Origin: Argentina anserina | Taxonomy: Eukaryota > Streptophyta > Magnoliopsida > Rosales > Rosaceae | DNA length: 64,000 nucleotides | Assembly (NCBI RefSeq): GCF_933775445.1 | Contig: NC_065874.1 | Coordinates: forward strand, 17,379,001 to 17,443,000 | Direction: 5' to 3' | Shown: in pieces, positions 21,585 to 32,939 of the stretch | How positions within the stretch are numbered: position 1 is the stretch's first letter | Layout: every line of letters starts with the position of its first letter | Position numbers and translations under genes: made by a program | The notes under the pieces: model-generated | Seen by the model: only the letters and a program-made list of their open reading frames with translations | Database searches by the model: none | Told to the model about the DNA's origin: nothing

Positions 21585-23072
21585 ATGGCCGCTCTTGTCA
21601 GATTGTTTTCCCCGCCACCACCTCTACCAACCAAGATCAGTCAACTCTTCCATGCATCCACCCCTCCATTTGCTTTCCCAAAACCCCATCACACAAGAAA
21701 GAGACTTTCCAGAGTGCACAGCAGCAAGTATGGGAATTTCCTGGACTTGAAACCAGAGCCACAACCTGAAGTGTTGGATTTTGATCTGCCCCGGCTGGAC
21801 CCGAGCAGCCGGTCTCGGGTGGATGTGATCGTCATCGGAACAGGGCCTGCTGGTCTTCGTTTAGCTGAGCAAGTGTCACAGTATGGAATCAAGGTATGTT
21901 GTGTTGATCCTTCACCTCTTTCTATGTGGCCAAATAACTATGGTGTTTGGGTTGATGAGTTTGAGAGTCTGGAGCTTGAAAGTTGCTTAGACAAAACGTG
22001 GCCTATGGCTTGTGTTCATATTAATGATAGTAAGACTAAGTATTTGGATCGTCCTTATGGTCGGGTCAGTAGGAAGAAGCTCAAGAAATTGTTGATGGAG
22101 AGGTGTCACTCCAATGGAGTCAAATTTCACAAGGCTAAGGTTTGGAAAATTGAGCACAAAGAGTTTGAGTCTTCGATTTTGTGTGATGATGGGAATGAGT
22201 TGAAGGCAAGCTTAGTTGTTGATGCTAGTGGTTTTGCCAGCAGTTTCATAGAGTATGATAAGCCAAGGAACCATGGCTATCAGATTGCTCATGGTATTTT
22301 GGCTGAAGTGGAGGGTCACCCTTTCGATTTGGATAAGATGGTTCTTATGGATTGGAGGGACTCCCATCTAGGAAATGAACCTTACTTGCGTACTGATAAT
22401 TCTAGGTTCCCCACTTTTCTGTATGCAATGCCATTTGATTCCAACTTGGTATTCTTGGAAGAGACTTCACTGGTAAGTAGGCCGGTTTTATCTTACATGG
22501 AGATTAAGAAAAGAATGGTGGCAAGGCTAAGGTATTTGGGAATTAGAGTGAAAAGAGTGCTGGAGGTTGAGAAGTGTTTGATTCCGATGGGAGGTCCTCT
22601 TCCTCGGATACCTCAAAGCGTTATGGCAATCGGAGGCACGTCCGGGATTGTCCACCCTTCAACTGGTTACATGGTAGCTCGGACAATGGCGCTAGCACCA
22701 GTACTAGCTGAGGCCATCGTTGAGTGCCTTGGTTCGACTCGAATGATCAGAGGAAAGTCACTTCATGAACGAGCTTGGAATGGTTTGTGGACAAGTGAGA
22801 GGAAACGTGCAAGGCAATTCTACTCTTTTGGGATGGAGACTTTGTTGAAGCTTGATCTTAATGGAAGTAGAAGGTTTTTTGATGCTTTCTTTGACTTGGA
22901 TCCTTATTACTGGCAAGGATTTCTCTCCTCAAGGTTGTCGCTTAGAGAGCTTGCCTTGTTGAGTTTATCTCTGTTTGGCCATGCCTCATTTCCGTCTAAG
23001 TTTGATATTGTATCCAAGTGTCCTGTGCCCTTGGTTAAAATGATTGGTAATATAGCACTAGAAACCATTTAA
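21585..23072 (+). CDS. CYC-B: Chromoplast-type lycopene beta-cyclase / CCS-like carotenoid cyclase
   Basis: An intronless gene of 495 residues, the length and structure usual for CYC-B/CCS/neoxanthin-synthase-like cyclases, which act in plastids on lycopene or epoxy-carotenoids. Residues 1-50 are a Ser/Pro/Arg-rich plastid transit peptide. The dinucleotide-binding GTGPAG is at 85-90. MDWRDSH (255-261) is conserved, and FLEET, needed for cyclase activity, is at 290-294. PMGGPLPR and GIVHPSTGYMVAR lie in the C-terminal half. The ATG at 21585 (ATGGCCGC) was chosen because it starts the transit peptide and lies just after the TATA-predicted start of transcription. Sequence alone cannot separate lycopene beta-cyclase from capsanthin/capsorubin or neoxanthin synthase activity; beta-cyclase is the likeliest in plants without capsanthin. 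It looks intact. Confidence 0.92.
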   Translation: MAALVRLFSPPPPLPTKISQLFHASTPPFAFPKPHHTRKRLSRVHSSKYGNFLDLKPEPQPEVLDFDLPRLDPSSRSRVDVIVIGTGPAGLRLAEQVSQYGIKVCCVDPSPLSMWPNNYGVWVDEFESLELESCLDKTWPMACVHINDSKTKYLDRPYGRVSRKKLKKLLMERCHSNGVKFHKAKVWKIEHKEFESSILCDDGNELKASLVVDASGFASSFIEYDKPRNHGYQIAHGILAEVEGHPFDLDKMVLMDWRDSHLGNEPYLRTDNSRFPTFLYAMPFDSNLVFLEETSLVSRPVLSYMEIKKRMVARLRYLGIRVKRVLEVEKCLIPMGGPLPRIPQSVMAIGGTSGIVHPSTGYMVARTMALAPVLAEAIVECLGSTRMIRGKSLHERAWNGLWTSERKRARQFYSFGMETLLKLDLNGSRRFFDAFFDLDPYYWQGFLSSRLSLRELALLSLSLFGHASFPSKFDIVSKCPVPLVKMIGNIALETI

Positions 23073-23431
23073 CATTGTATGAGAGGAATTACCTGCATTT
23101 ATGTTTTGTTCTCCTTTAAGCTTAAGTTCGATAGTAGTTTGGAACACTGTTGGTTTGATAACAATCTGTTGATAATTTAGAAGTAACATGCACAATCGAT
23201 TTTGAATAAATTATACTACAACCAATTCGTGCACTTGCGAAGTTTATTATATTGGACAACAGGAATAATTGAGAATGTTGATTCAACAATTGACTAGAAA
23301 TTCATCCGTCGTTGAGGACGGGATGGGTACCTAAAAAACAACTTATATGGTTGAATGACTCAATTTTTTGTAAGCGTGTTTTAGCGTAGATATTATTAAA
23401 TATGCAATTCTTATTTCTTTCAAATACTACA
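23073..23431. other. Cyclase 3' flank before the MULE
   Basis: Likely 3' UTR (first about 150 bases), then AT-rich sequence up to the MULE target duplication. Nothing else is recognised. Confidence 0.5.
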
Positions 23432-23621
23432 TAAAAAGATGAAGAAAATTCATCAACAGTCTATGAACTCATGTGGTAAGGACAATCTGATCTCTCACCT
23501 TTAAAAATGATCAAAGAGATAACTGAAGTCTTATTCTAATATCAATAAGGTACTTCTGTCAAAACTTTTGGAATATTCCGTTAAGATATTACTTTTTCTA
23601 TTAATTTTGTCATTTTGTTAA

Positions 23622-24490
23622 ATTTTTGACGGAGCATGGTGGACCTAATTCTTAAAATTTATTTATCTAAGCAGTTTACTAATCTTTAAATCTACCCTCT
23701 ATACTCAAAGGTAAACATTTATTTTATCATCATAGCAATTATCATAGCTTCTAGACTTAGGCTTTTAGCGTTTGCTAAAATGTCTTTAAAATAACTGCAA
23801 CAAGAAAAAGAAAAATATAAAAAACTAATAAGAAATAGAGAGAACCTTCCAAGAAATACCAAAAATTACTGGAATATTATTTACAGAATACAACATAGAA
23901 TCTACGCATCCCAAGAAAATATCGAAGTTCTTCAAGAAATTTTTGAAGAATATCAAAAACCTTTTCACATTTTGAGCATCGGTTAGATCCGCCATAGCTG
24001 GTATCAGAGCTTGTTCGCTCAGAAACAAGTGAAGATCAGGCTTATGCCACAAAGTTGGTTTCTTTTATCCAATAAAAAAGAAGTCAAACCTAAAAATTAC
24101 TAGTCTTTTTGTACTGAAAAAGCTGATAAGTGACAAATGTGCTTTCATTCAAAACATATTCAAGAAAGCCACCAAAGAAGAGTTCTACCCAATGCTTTAT
24201 TTATGTCCTAGTTGATCATGATTCGACATTAGAAGTATATTGATTTTTCCCCAATAACCGAATACTTTTGTCTCATAGAATACGTTTGTAGAATATTAAA
24301 TACCCTATACGACGAACATAGTCATCTCCAAAATGAGATTGGAGTAGCATATATTGATCCGTCAAGACCTAGCCTGATTGAATTTCTAGATTATCTATTT
24401 AGAGAAAAAAGGCAATAACAAAGTTGCAGAACAACTCGAAAGGTTTAATCTTCGATTAGATCAACTCAAAAAAATAAATTCCCAACTAAC
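23622..24490 (+). pseudogene. Pararetrovirus control region, PBS and first ORF fragment (MULE cargo)
   Basis: The left half (23622-24110) matches 12222-12720 reversed. The right part (about 24300-24490) encodes, with stops and frameshifts, the same peptide as 5592-5708 and the coiled-coil segment of 3560-3649. The order promoter side, PBS, leader, ORF is that of a caulimovirid genome. A TATA-like TATAAAAAACT at 23816-23826 precedes the PBS by about 180 bases. No full protein is encoded. Confidence 0.75.
23999..24010 (+). other. Viral tRNA-Met primer-binding site
   Basis: TGGTATCAGAGC, the 12-base site complementary to the 3' end of initiator tRNA-Met used by plant pararetroviruses. It is perfectly conserved here, in contrast to the decayed site at 12332-12343. 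The same motif is used by many copia LTR elements, but its setting next to viral coding sequence favours the virus. Confidence 0.75.
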
Positions 24491-24682
24491 AAATAACAAA
24501 ATGATAAAATTAACATAAAAAGTAATATCTTAACGGAATATTCTAAAAGTTTTAACAGAAGTACCTTATTGATATTAGAATAAGAGTTCAGAGATCTCTT
24601 TGATCATTTTTAAAGGTCAGGGATCAGATTGACCTTATCACATGAGTTCAGAGACTGTTGGTGAATTTTTCTCTAAAAAGAT

Positions 24683-25349
24683 ATGTATTTGACTTATCAC
24701 AATTTTTAATGGATTTTTTCTACTCACTTAACTTTTGATTCGAGCAGGGGTGCTAGATTCACCACTGATGAGTATATGCGTTGGCTTGACTGCCGGCTTA
24801 GCACATGCGTAATCTTATTTATCAGCCCGTGACCATAATATTACGACAACTATCATTCTCACGTATTAGCTCACATGAGATGTCTCATTCTTTTGGACAA
24901 ACTGAAGGGACTTATCCTAACATGCAAGATTGCAAGAAATGCAACAATAGTTTCAATGATATTTCCAAATGGTATTTGATATTTGTAACTTCGCTCGATT
25001 CTTATCAACCATAACCTACAAATGTCATCATACCTCAATAGCATTGCTTGATATGAACGTTGAAGAATTTGTTTAGCTATAATCAGAAAAATATAAAGTA
25101 ATTTTCTTGAGAAAATTTGATATAAAAAAAAGGAAATAAAAAAGGTCTTAGAAGCTTGAAAACAAATTTCCAATATAACAACAAAAGAGGGTCAGACCAA
25201 AAAAAAAAAAAAAACAAAAGAGGGGCACTCTTTGGCTACAACTTGCCTCTTCTTCCTCCTCCTTTGGCAGTTGGCACCAATTCATTGTCAGTCTCTGCCC
25301 TCATATCTTCGTCTCAAGGTTTCTGTGAAGATCTAAAGTCTCTATTCTT
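24683..25349. other. ELM1 upstream region and 5' UTR
   Basis: AT-rich DNA, then an A-run at 25200-25214 and a pyrimidine-rich leader from about 25235 up to the ATG. No TATA box is clear. No separate gene is seen. Confidence 0.5.
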
Positions 25350-28300
25350 ATGAGGCCGATACGTCTTCCAGAGCCGCCCAGCCCCAAAATTGGGACGCCG
25401 GAAATCTTCGAAGGCGGTATCTCCGGCGTCATTCGCCGCGCCGTCGTTATCGGCAACGGCTTCCCTGGTTCCGAGAATCAGAGCATCGGCTTGGTGCGCG
25501 CTCTCGGCCTCGCTGATAAGCACGTCTTGTATGTAAGTTCTCGATCGTTAAAACCCTAAATCAATATTTAAAAAGGAATTAGTCTTTGAATTGCGCCAAC
25601 TAAAGTTGTGTTGAATTGTTGTAATTTGAAGTTACTAGAGCATATTAAGTTGAATTTGATTATGAGTTAAGTGTTATTGTTAGCTTAATCGCCAAGTGAT
25701 GTTCTTGTTTTGGTGTCTATGTTGGGAATTCAAATTTCGGAGACTTGAGTATGCTTGCATGTATGATTGGTTGCGTTTTTGTTATAAGAGGAGTGATGTG
25801 GATCAGTATTGTAGGTGTTAAAAAACTCCAGAAGCATCCAACCCAGATTCGATTTGGGTTTGCTTTAGATTAAAGTTTTGTTCTCTGTTCCTTTTAAGCA
25901 AGTCTGGGGTCTCTGCTAGTATTTAGTTTGTCTTGCCTGGTTTGGGCAAGGTCAATTATTGAGTTGCGTTATACCCATTAGAAATTTGATATCAGAAACG
26001 TTAGTGAAATGCATAAAACAAGGAGTCCTATTGAGTAGAAACGAGGTGTAATCGGGTAAAAGCACATGTATGCTTAGAAGGAAAGCTTATGCCTCTGAAA
26101 ATAGGTCTGGTGTGTGCCTCTTACTGCGTTTGAAAGCTGATATGCTGGTGCTCTTGCAACCCTTGAATTTGCTTCTATATGCGTATATGGAAACCATCAT
26201 CACCACAGTAGCCAAGTGCCACTAGATCTGTCACATATATCATGTTCAATGTTGACCATATTTTAAGTTTGAACTTCTATGAAAACTAGGTTTGATTTAG
26301 AATTGGATTTAACCAGAAGTAGCCTAACAAGTGTACAGCATTCCAAATTCTGAATAGTTTTTAAGATGTAGGAGATGCTATTGGTCAACTTGAGATAAGC
26401 TTTGGTGATCAGTTTTCACTCTTGCGTGTATTTGGTGTTAAGAAGGTGGTGCCAAGGCTATGTCAACTATAAAAATATTAATGTTTCTTTGGCAAGAGAA
26501 TATATTAGATAAAGATTTTGTTTAGTTTTGTTATTCTCTGTGTGCAAATGCGCACTACCTCATCATGGATCTTGCTACAGTAATTTCTTGTACTATATGT
26601 ATCAGGTGTTCATGTGCTTATAAGTTTTTGAATTTTTTTCTTTCAACTGCCCAGTCACCAGTGGCGGATCTTGGACGGGTGTTTAGGGGATGCTTGATCT
26701 AGAATTGTAATTTATGGAGGATTTGAAATTTGGCCGAAGGCAAAAATTTTTTTTGACAATGTACTCAAAATACTATGTGATTCACTTTTGAACTGATTGT
26801 TTTATATTATCTGCATCAAAATACCTCCAAACATATGTAACCGAGGGTGGATGGAAAGCAAACGAAGAAAGCCAGAAATCCCAAATGGAAAAATCCCCAA
26901 TTCAATCATGACATCCAGTGCTCACTAGAGGAGTGGAGGCCGCGAAGTTAATCACTCTAATTTAAGAATTAGGCTTTAGTTTTTAGGGTTAGAGATTTAA
27001 TTTTATAGAAAAAAAGAAGGGAGAAGAAGACACAAGAGATAAAAAGAAAAAAAAATTGGTGGTCCGTGTGAGATTAGAGAAGTTGGTGTGGGAGGAGATT
27101 GGGTGTGGGTGTGTGTATGTATAGGTGTTGGTGGAGGGATTGAGTGTGAGAGAGAGTAGGGGATGCTAGTCCTAATTAAAAAAAATTAATACCAATTTTT
27201 TTTGTCTTTCTAAGTGACTTGGGGATGCTTGAGCACCCTAAGCTTGTAATAAGATCCGCCCCTGCCAGTCACAATAACTTCTATGGTCTGATGTAAATGT
27301 ACAACTTATTAACATAGCTATTCTGGTTCAAAGATCACTCTTTTCTGGTCCTTCAGTCTAGCAACAACTTTTCTCTATTTTTTGTGGCAACTGCAGTTTC
27401 AATTATATAGTTTCATTTTGTCTTTGAATTGTTGATGCAATGCAGCGAGTTACAAGGCCAAAAGGAGGGTTAAATGAGTGGCTTCACTGGCTTCCAGTTT
27501 CTGTTCACAAGAAGTTGGATTGCATCATAAGAAAGATGTGTATTATATTAATATATCGGGGGAAGAAAGTTGGGTCCCTACCTACAGAAAATGGTGGCGG
27601 TGTTGGTTTGAAATGTATTCTAGAAGCTGATGTCCAGGAGATTGTAACCATGGCTCGTCGGACATTTGAAAAGTAAATTTTGTATTCCTTTTCTTATAAA
27701 TTGAGCTATCAGTAGTACGCTCTTTAATAGCTTGCTAATTAGTGTTGCCTGGAATTAATCATTTTTCTGTCCAGAATAAACTCTTCTCAGTATTAAATAC
27801 ATGGATCTCAACTTGTTAAATTTTCATTTTTGGAACTTATCCTCTTTCTTTATTAGGGATGGACCCATACTGGTGGTAGCTTGTGGCAGGGATACCATTT
27901 CCATTGCAAGTTCTATCAGACGACTAGCCTCTGAAAACGTCTTTGTTGTTCAGGTCTGTCAATGAAACCTTTATATTTTCACTTCTTATTTGTTGGCATC
28001 AGTGTGTGGTTAAAGTCTATAATATGCTCCGAAATGAGTTTTAGAATTTTTTTTATATCATATGACCTGAATAGATGCTTATCTAGCAAGAAATGGAATA
28101 TTTCAAAAAATTGAGACTTACTTTAAACTATAAATTATACGTTAGACACTGATGCTAGAGCTCCATGGTAATTACTCTGCATGTCTTGACTGAAGTTTGA
28201 TAAACTATTAATTATAAGTTGGGCAGTGGCGTAAGAGCTCCAATTATAACACGGTTACTTGTATTCTAATTTTAAGTTGTCAAAATTGGATTGCAAGTTT

Positions 28301-31300
28301 GAAAGAGGAATGCTATATTTTTTTCCTAACAATATATTTCTAAGTGCTGGCAAGTATTTAGTTTACTTATTTTTTTCTGGAATGTAATGGATTTGTCCCC
28401 TTTTTTTTTTTTTTAATTTGAACTTTGTGAGGTGATGGTTAATGTGCTCCATTAATATCTAGTGGCTGGTTTCTTGGCTCTATTATGCCTTCAAATTGTA
28501 TATACTGATGACCAGTTACTGTTGTATGTGTCTTCTTGTTCTTGTGGTACTTGCTACTTTTTAGGAACTTAAGAATGGTTCTAAACTGTTACTGTTACTT
28601 TTTCATGCCTTTGGTAGGTTTTTGCTAAGATGTTGTTTCCTTTAAGCTTCTGAAATCAATTGTTATCTTTTATGGCCATATGATTAAACAGAATGGATCC
28701 ATTTCAATATATGGAAATAGACTTTAAACATGAAAAATTGAACTTAAAATTGGCAAACCTTATGTTCTATATGTTTTGTTAGAGCTAATGCTTGGCTGTA
28801 TCCGACTGCTTTAGATGCATTGTCCTTAATATACACCAAATGCAATTAGTATACTGAGACGAGGCCATGAAGAACTGCTTTTAAGTCAAGCAAAAAGGAA
28901 TGTAGTTTAGTGGTTCGACACTTGACTTATAGATTTCTTCTCTACTTTTCAGACTGATGAGAAAGTTAGACTATGTGCCAGATCATGCTGAGAATACTGC
29001 GGATCTTAGATTATGTTTGACTAAAGAACAGTTCTAGTCTAATGATTTCACTATGTTCTTGTCTCAGCTAACTGATTGCTTTTGGTATAGTTCACGTAAT
29101 TTGCTGCTGATGTTTCTGCATTAATTTCGTTTCCACTATTATCTTTGTCACCCTGTGTGATTAGTAAAGTTTTTGGGAAGTCATGTTTGGGCCGCTACAT
29201 TGAGTGGTTTTTATGTTTTGATTCTATAATTTTCTGTTCATTATGTGCTAAGCTAAGAGAGGTCTTTCAACTGAGAGTCTCTTGATAGTTGATAAAGTTA
29301 GCTGCAAGAGATGATAACTCTAGAAGACTATTTTTATGTCCTGTTCCTTCATTGCTGCCTTTTGTAATGTTGTGGTTACAGTAGTTCACTTTGGAAATAA
29401 AATACTATAATTTTTCACAAATTTGGTATTCTTTGTTAGAATTTTACTCTCTTTCATTATAATGGTATAAATCTCGGGTTTACCTTTTGTAATGTTGTGG
29501 TTACAGTAGTTCACTTTGGAAATAAAATACTATAATTTTTCACAAATTTGGTATTCTTTGTTAGAATTTTACTCTCTTTCATTATAATGGTATAAATCTC
29601 GGGTTTACAATTTGATTAGAGCAATGTAAAGTTAACATTGGAAATGTAGTCTGAATTGTGTTTTTGTATCTCTAGAAGATTGTGACCAGGTCTATAATAT
29701 TCAGTAGTGCATCCATTTGTTTTTCCTCATGTTTTGGCTCATCATTGATGTCTTATCATTTACACACCTACATATATATAGTTATATACACATGCTTGTT
29801 TATATATACAACATGGGTTCCTCATTATGCTCCTTCTTTCACAGATACAACATCCAAGGTTGCATCTCAATAGATTTGACTTGGTTATTACCCCTAAACA
29901 CGATTACTATCCTTTGACTCCTGAAGCACAGAAGCAGGTTCCTCAATTTCTACGTGGGTGGATAACTCCCCGTGAACCTCCTGACAGGCATGTGGTATGT
30001 AGAATGGCCTCCAATGATAAACACTTGTTTGCTGTGTTTTAGAAGTATAAATCTTATTTTATATCAACACACAACCTAAGACATAGTCAAAACTTTTATT
30101 TTAGGTCCTCACTGTTGGAGCTTTGCACCAAATTGATGCTACATCCCTTCGTAATGCTGCCAGCGCATGGGGTGATGCATTTGCAGCTCTACCAAAGCCC
30201 TTACTTGTGGTAAACGTTGGTGGTCCTACAAGTAATTTTTCATACACTGAATCTTTTTTGCTTGTTACTCATAGGATTGGCATAGAAGTATATGATTACC
30301 ATGCAGCTTGCTAGTTTCTGTTATCCTTTAATGATTTAAATGATTGCGTTCATGTTACGTCATTCAGCTCTTTCGAATGATATTAAACAATTAGTTGCTG
30401 TATAGGAAGAATCAGATTAGCAGTGACTCAATAAGGAAATTTTCATGGCACAGAGTAGGGATTGCCTTTCAAAAGGTTATTTCTACTACTGGCCTGTCAG
30501 AGAAAAGTAAAACATTTATCTTTAACTTTTATCCTAAGAGATTATGTTACTGAAGTTTTGGGAATATGTTTACAACATTGTTTGAGGGTAACTGCTTAAA
30601 TGTTACAGTTTGCTAGAGGACATACTAACCAACATCCCTCAGGGAAGCCGACGCAGGTTGGAACTAGTTACAAAAATCAACATAAGAATTGTTGCATGTT
30701 TTGGGAAACAGTTATGAATTGGGTGGTCCATCACACTTTTTGATGATGTTTTCGACATGTGCTGTAGTAACAGATAATCAATATATTCTTTTGTGTTGTT
30801 CAGAGGTTTGATACATTTATTTAAATCATATATTGACCAGTTTTCAGTATGTCTGTGCTGTTCCTTCGCCTACCAATTTGATAGGATTTTAGTTTACCAT
30901 CCAATATACAGTGTCAAGTTCCTAGAATTTTTTAATTCTCTTAGGCATGGTATAACATCTAGAGTTAACCTAAGAATTAATAATCAATACCATTTTGCAG
31001 ACCGTTGATATCTGTGATCTTTAAGATGGTCAGACATCTTTCAAAAAGAAAAATGGTCAGACTAGAATTTAGCTATTGAAGAAAACAGACTTGGGTCGAA
31101 AATGTTTGCTTGCTGATTTGTATTAGGTTTGACTTTAGATCTCATAGTTGAAATCATAATGCCTAGTCTCACAATACAAGAATAAGTGATCACATGCCAT
31201 ACTGGGTTCAGGTCAAATCATGATTCTTATATTTGAAGAATATTATGTTATTTAATTTCGAGGGTCATGTTTTAATATTTTGAATTCTGAATTTTGTTGT

Positions 31301-32939
31301 TGTTATGAATATTCTATTTATGAGTCCACCCTTTCCCTTTGTAGGAAACTGTCGTTATGGTGTGGACCTTGCAAAGCAATTGGCAACCTACCTGCTTAGT
31401 GTTACTGTAAGCTGTGGAAGCATCAGAATATGTTTCTCTAGTAGAACACCAGAAAAGGTATTGAAACTATTGCCACAGGGCCAGAGACGGATACCGGTTT
31501 CTTAGAAATTAACTTTGTTACTTTTTTTGGCACTCATTATTTCCCCCCATTGGATTTCTTCTACAGGTATCCAATATTATAACAAAGGAGCTCGGAGGTA
31601 ATCCAAAAGTTTACATCTGGGATGGTCAAGGTAATGTGTGAAATTCACTTCAAGCGGTTTTTTAGTTGAGGGTTATGGGTCAAATTCTGTATAGGGAATG
31701 AGTAAAACTTGTTAATGACTGACAAATCATTGTCATCTCCAGAGCCAAACCCACACATGGGCCATCTAGCGTGGGCCGATGCTTTTGTTGTCACTTCAGA
31801 TTCTGTTAGCATGATAAGTGAGGTTTGCAGCACCGGGTATGGCTGAGATATCTGCAGGACTGATTACTTGTGAAGTTTGATTATAAAGTTAGTGTATATA
31901 TGGATTTAATTGTGTCCACCTGTATTTCCAGGAAGCCTGTCTATCTAATGGGATCTGAGCGTTGTAAATGGAAGCTTTGCGATTTTCATAAATCACTCAA
32001 GGAGCGAGGAATGGTTCGACCATTTACAGGCTTGGAGAATGTAAGTAAGCTGAATAAAAAATTGATAAACATGTCTTAATGATGGCTTTTTAGAGATGAA
32101 TGCTAGATATGCTGCTTTTTCTTGTAACAGAGATTACATAATATGACAGTTGTTGTTGCTTGTAAATCTTAGTTCAAGACCTTGTGGTCTGTTAAGAATT
32201 GTCCAGTGTTAAATGCCGCATCATGTTAAATGTAAAAAGCAGTGTGGCCATTGAGTCATTTTCCTCGTAATATTGCATATACAATAAATGCTTTTGAAAT
32301 GAACCTGCATGACCAATTTCCATGTATTCCTGATTTCCATGTCATGATGTCCATTTGAATATGTTATGATCATTTGGATGCCAGCTTGACCCTTTGGTGG
32401 TCCATTCCTCTCTCATCCAGAACTTAGTTTATTTGTTCTGAAATTGATCCCATATTCAAGTAAATGAAACTAATTAATGGCTATTTTGTTTTGGTAGACT
32501 GTTGGTAACTTGGTATAAAGTAGAACCGTCTGATATGGTTGTGATGCATCCTGGCAATTATGTATATTAATGTTCTAGTTTGGAGACAAGTTATTCTGTT
32601 TCTGTGATCTCTTCAACTTCATGTGATTTATGGGCCATATAGAATGTTAAATGATTTTTAGTCTTGTAGTTTTTCAGTGGCATCAATACTGGTTAGGATG
32701 ATATTTTTCTTGTGGAACTTTTATTAAGTTATATACTTGATTATTATATTTAGGAACTGGTTTCACACTCGATTTTTTTTTTTTGCTTGTATGCATATTG
32801 ATTCTTTTCTTTAATTCCTTTCTATTCTATTTTACAGATATCAGAGAGCTGGAGTTATCCACCGCTGAATGAAACTGCAAAAGCAGCCAATCGAGTGCAT
32901 GAAGCCCTTGCTGAGCGGGGATGGAGATTGCGGGTGTAG
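25350..32939 (+). CDS. ELM1: Mitochondrial fission protein ELM1
   Basis: Ten exons join in frame to 421 residues: 25350-25532, 27446-27672, 27857-27953, 29845-29994, 30105-30231, 31345-31457, 31567-31630, 31743-31836, 31932-32040 and 32838-32939. The length is close to the Arabidopsis protein (427). The product belongs to the Mito_fiss_Elm1 (DUF1022) family; ELM1 recruits the dynamin DRP3A to the outer face of mitochondria. Recognisable stretches are GNGFPGSENQSIGL near residue 35, VACGRDTISIASSIRRLA in exon 3, IQHPR in exon 4, VNVGGPT/RNCRYG across exons 5-6, and CSTGKPVYLMG across exons 8-9. All introns obey GT-AG. Intron 1 (1.9 kb) holds a hAT element, intron 3 a 125-bp exact tandem duplication. 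The gene looks intact. Confidence 0.94.
26659..27264. mobile_element. hAT-type non-autonomous element in ELM1 intron 1
   Basis: Ends CAGTGGCGGATCTTG and (reversed) CAGGGGCGGATCTTA, with the 8-bp target duplication CCAGTCAC at 26651-26658 and 27265-27272. The 8-bp duplication and CAG...CTG termini are hAT features. The 606 bp has no transposase frame. It lies wholly inside the intron and away from the splice sites. Confidence 0.88.
29358..29607 (+). repeat. Exact 125-bp tandem duplication in ELM1 intron 3
   Basis: Copies at 29358-29482 and 29483-29607 look identical base for base, so the duplication is very recent or an assembly artefact. It lies about 240 bp before exon 4. Confidence 0.9.

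Larger units (their letters stand above)
23441..24673. mobile_element. Mutator-like element carrying pararetrovirus DNA
   Basis: Terminal inverted repeats of about 180 bp (23441-23621 and 24494-24673) are highly similar (first bases GAAGAAAATTCATCAACAGTC; reversed right end GAGAAAAATTCACCAACAGTC). A perfect 9-bp target duplication TAAAAAGAT flanks them (23432-23440 and 24674-24682), as expected of MULEs. The 870-bp interior contains no transposase. It is plus-oriented caulimovirid sequence: control region, intact tRNA-Met primer-binding site and the start of the first viral reading frame (decayed). This is the structure of a Pack-MULE, with a virus rather than a host gene as cargo. The alternative is that a viral fragment integrated into an existing MULE. 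Confidence 0.85.
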
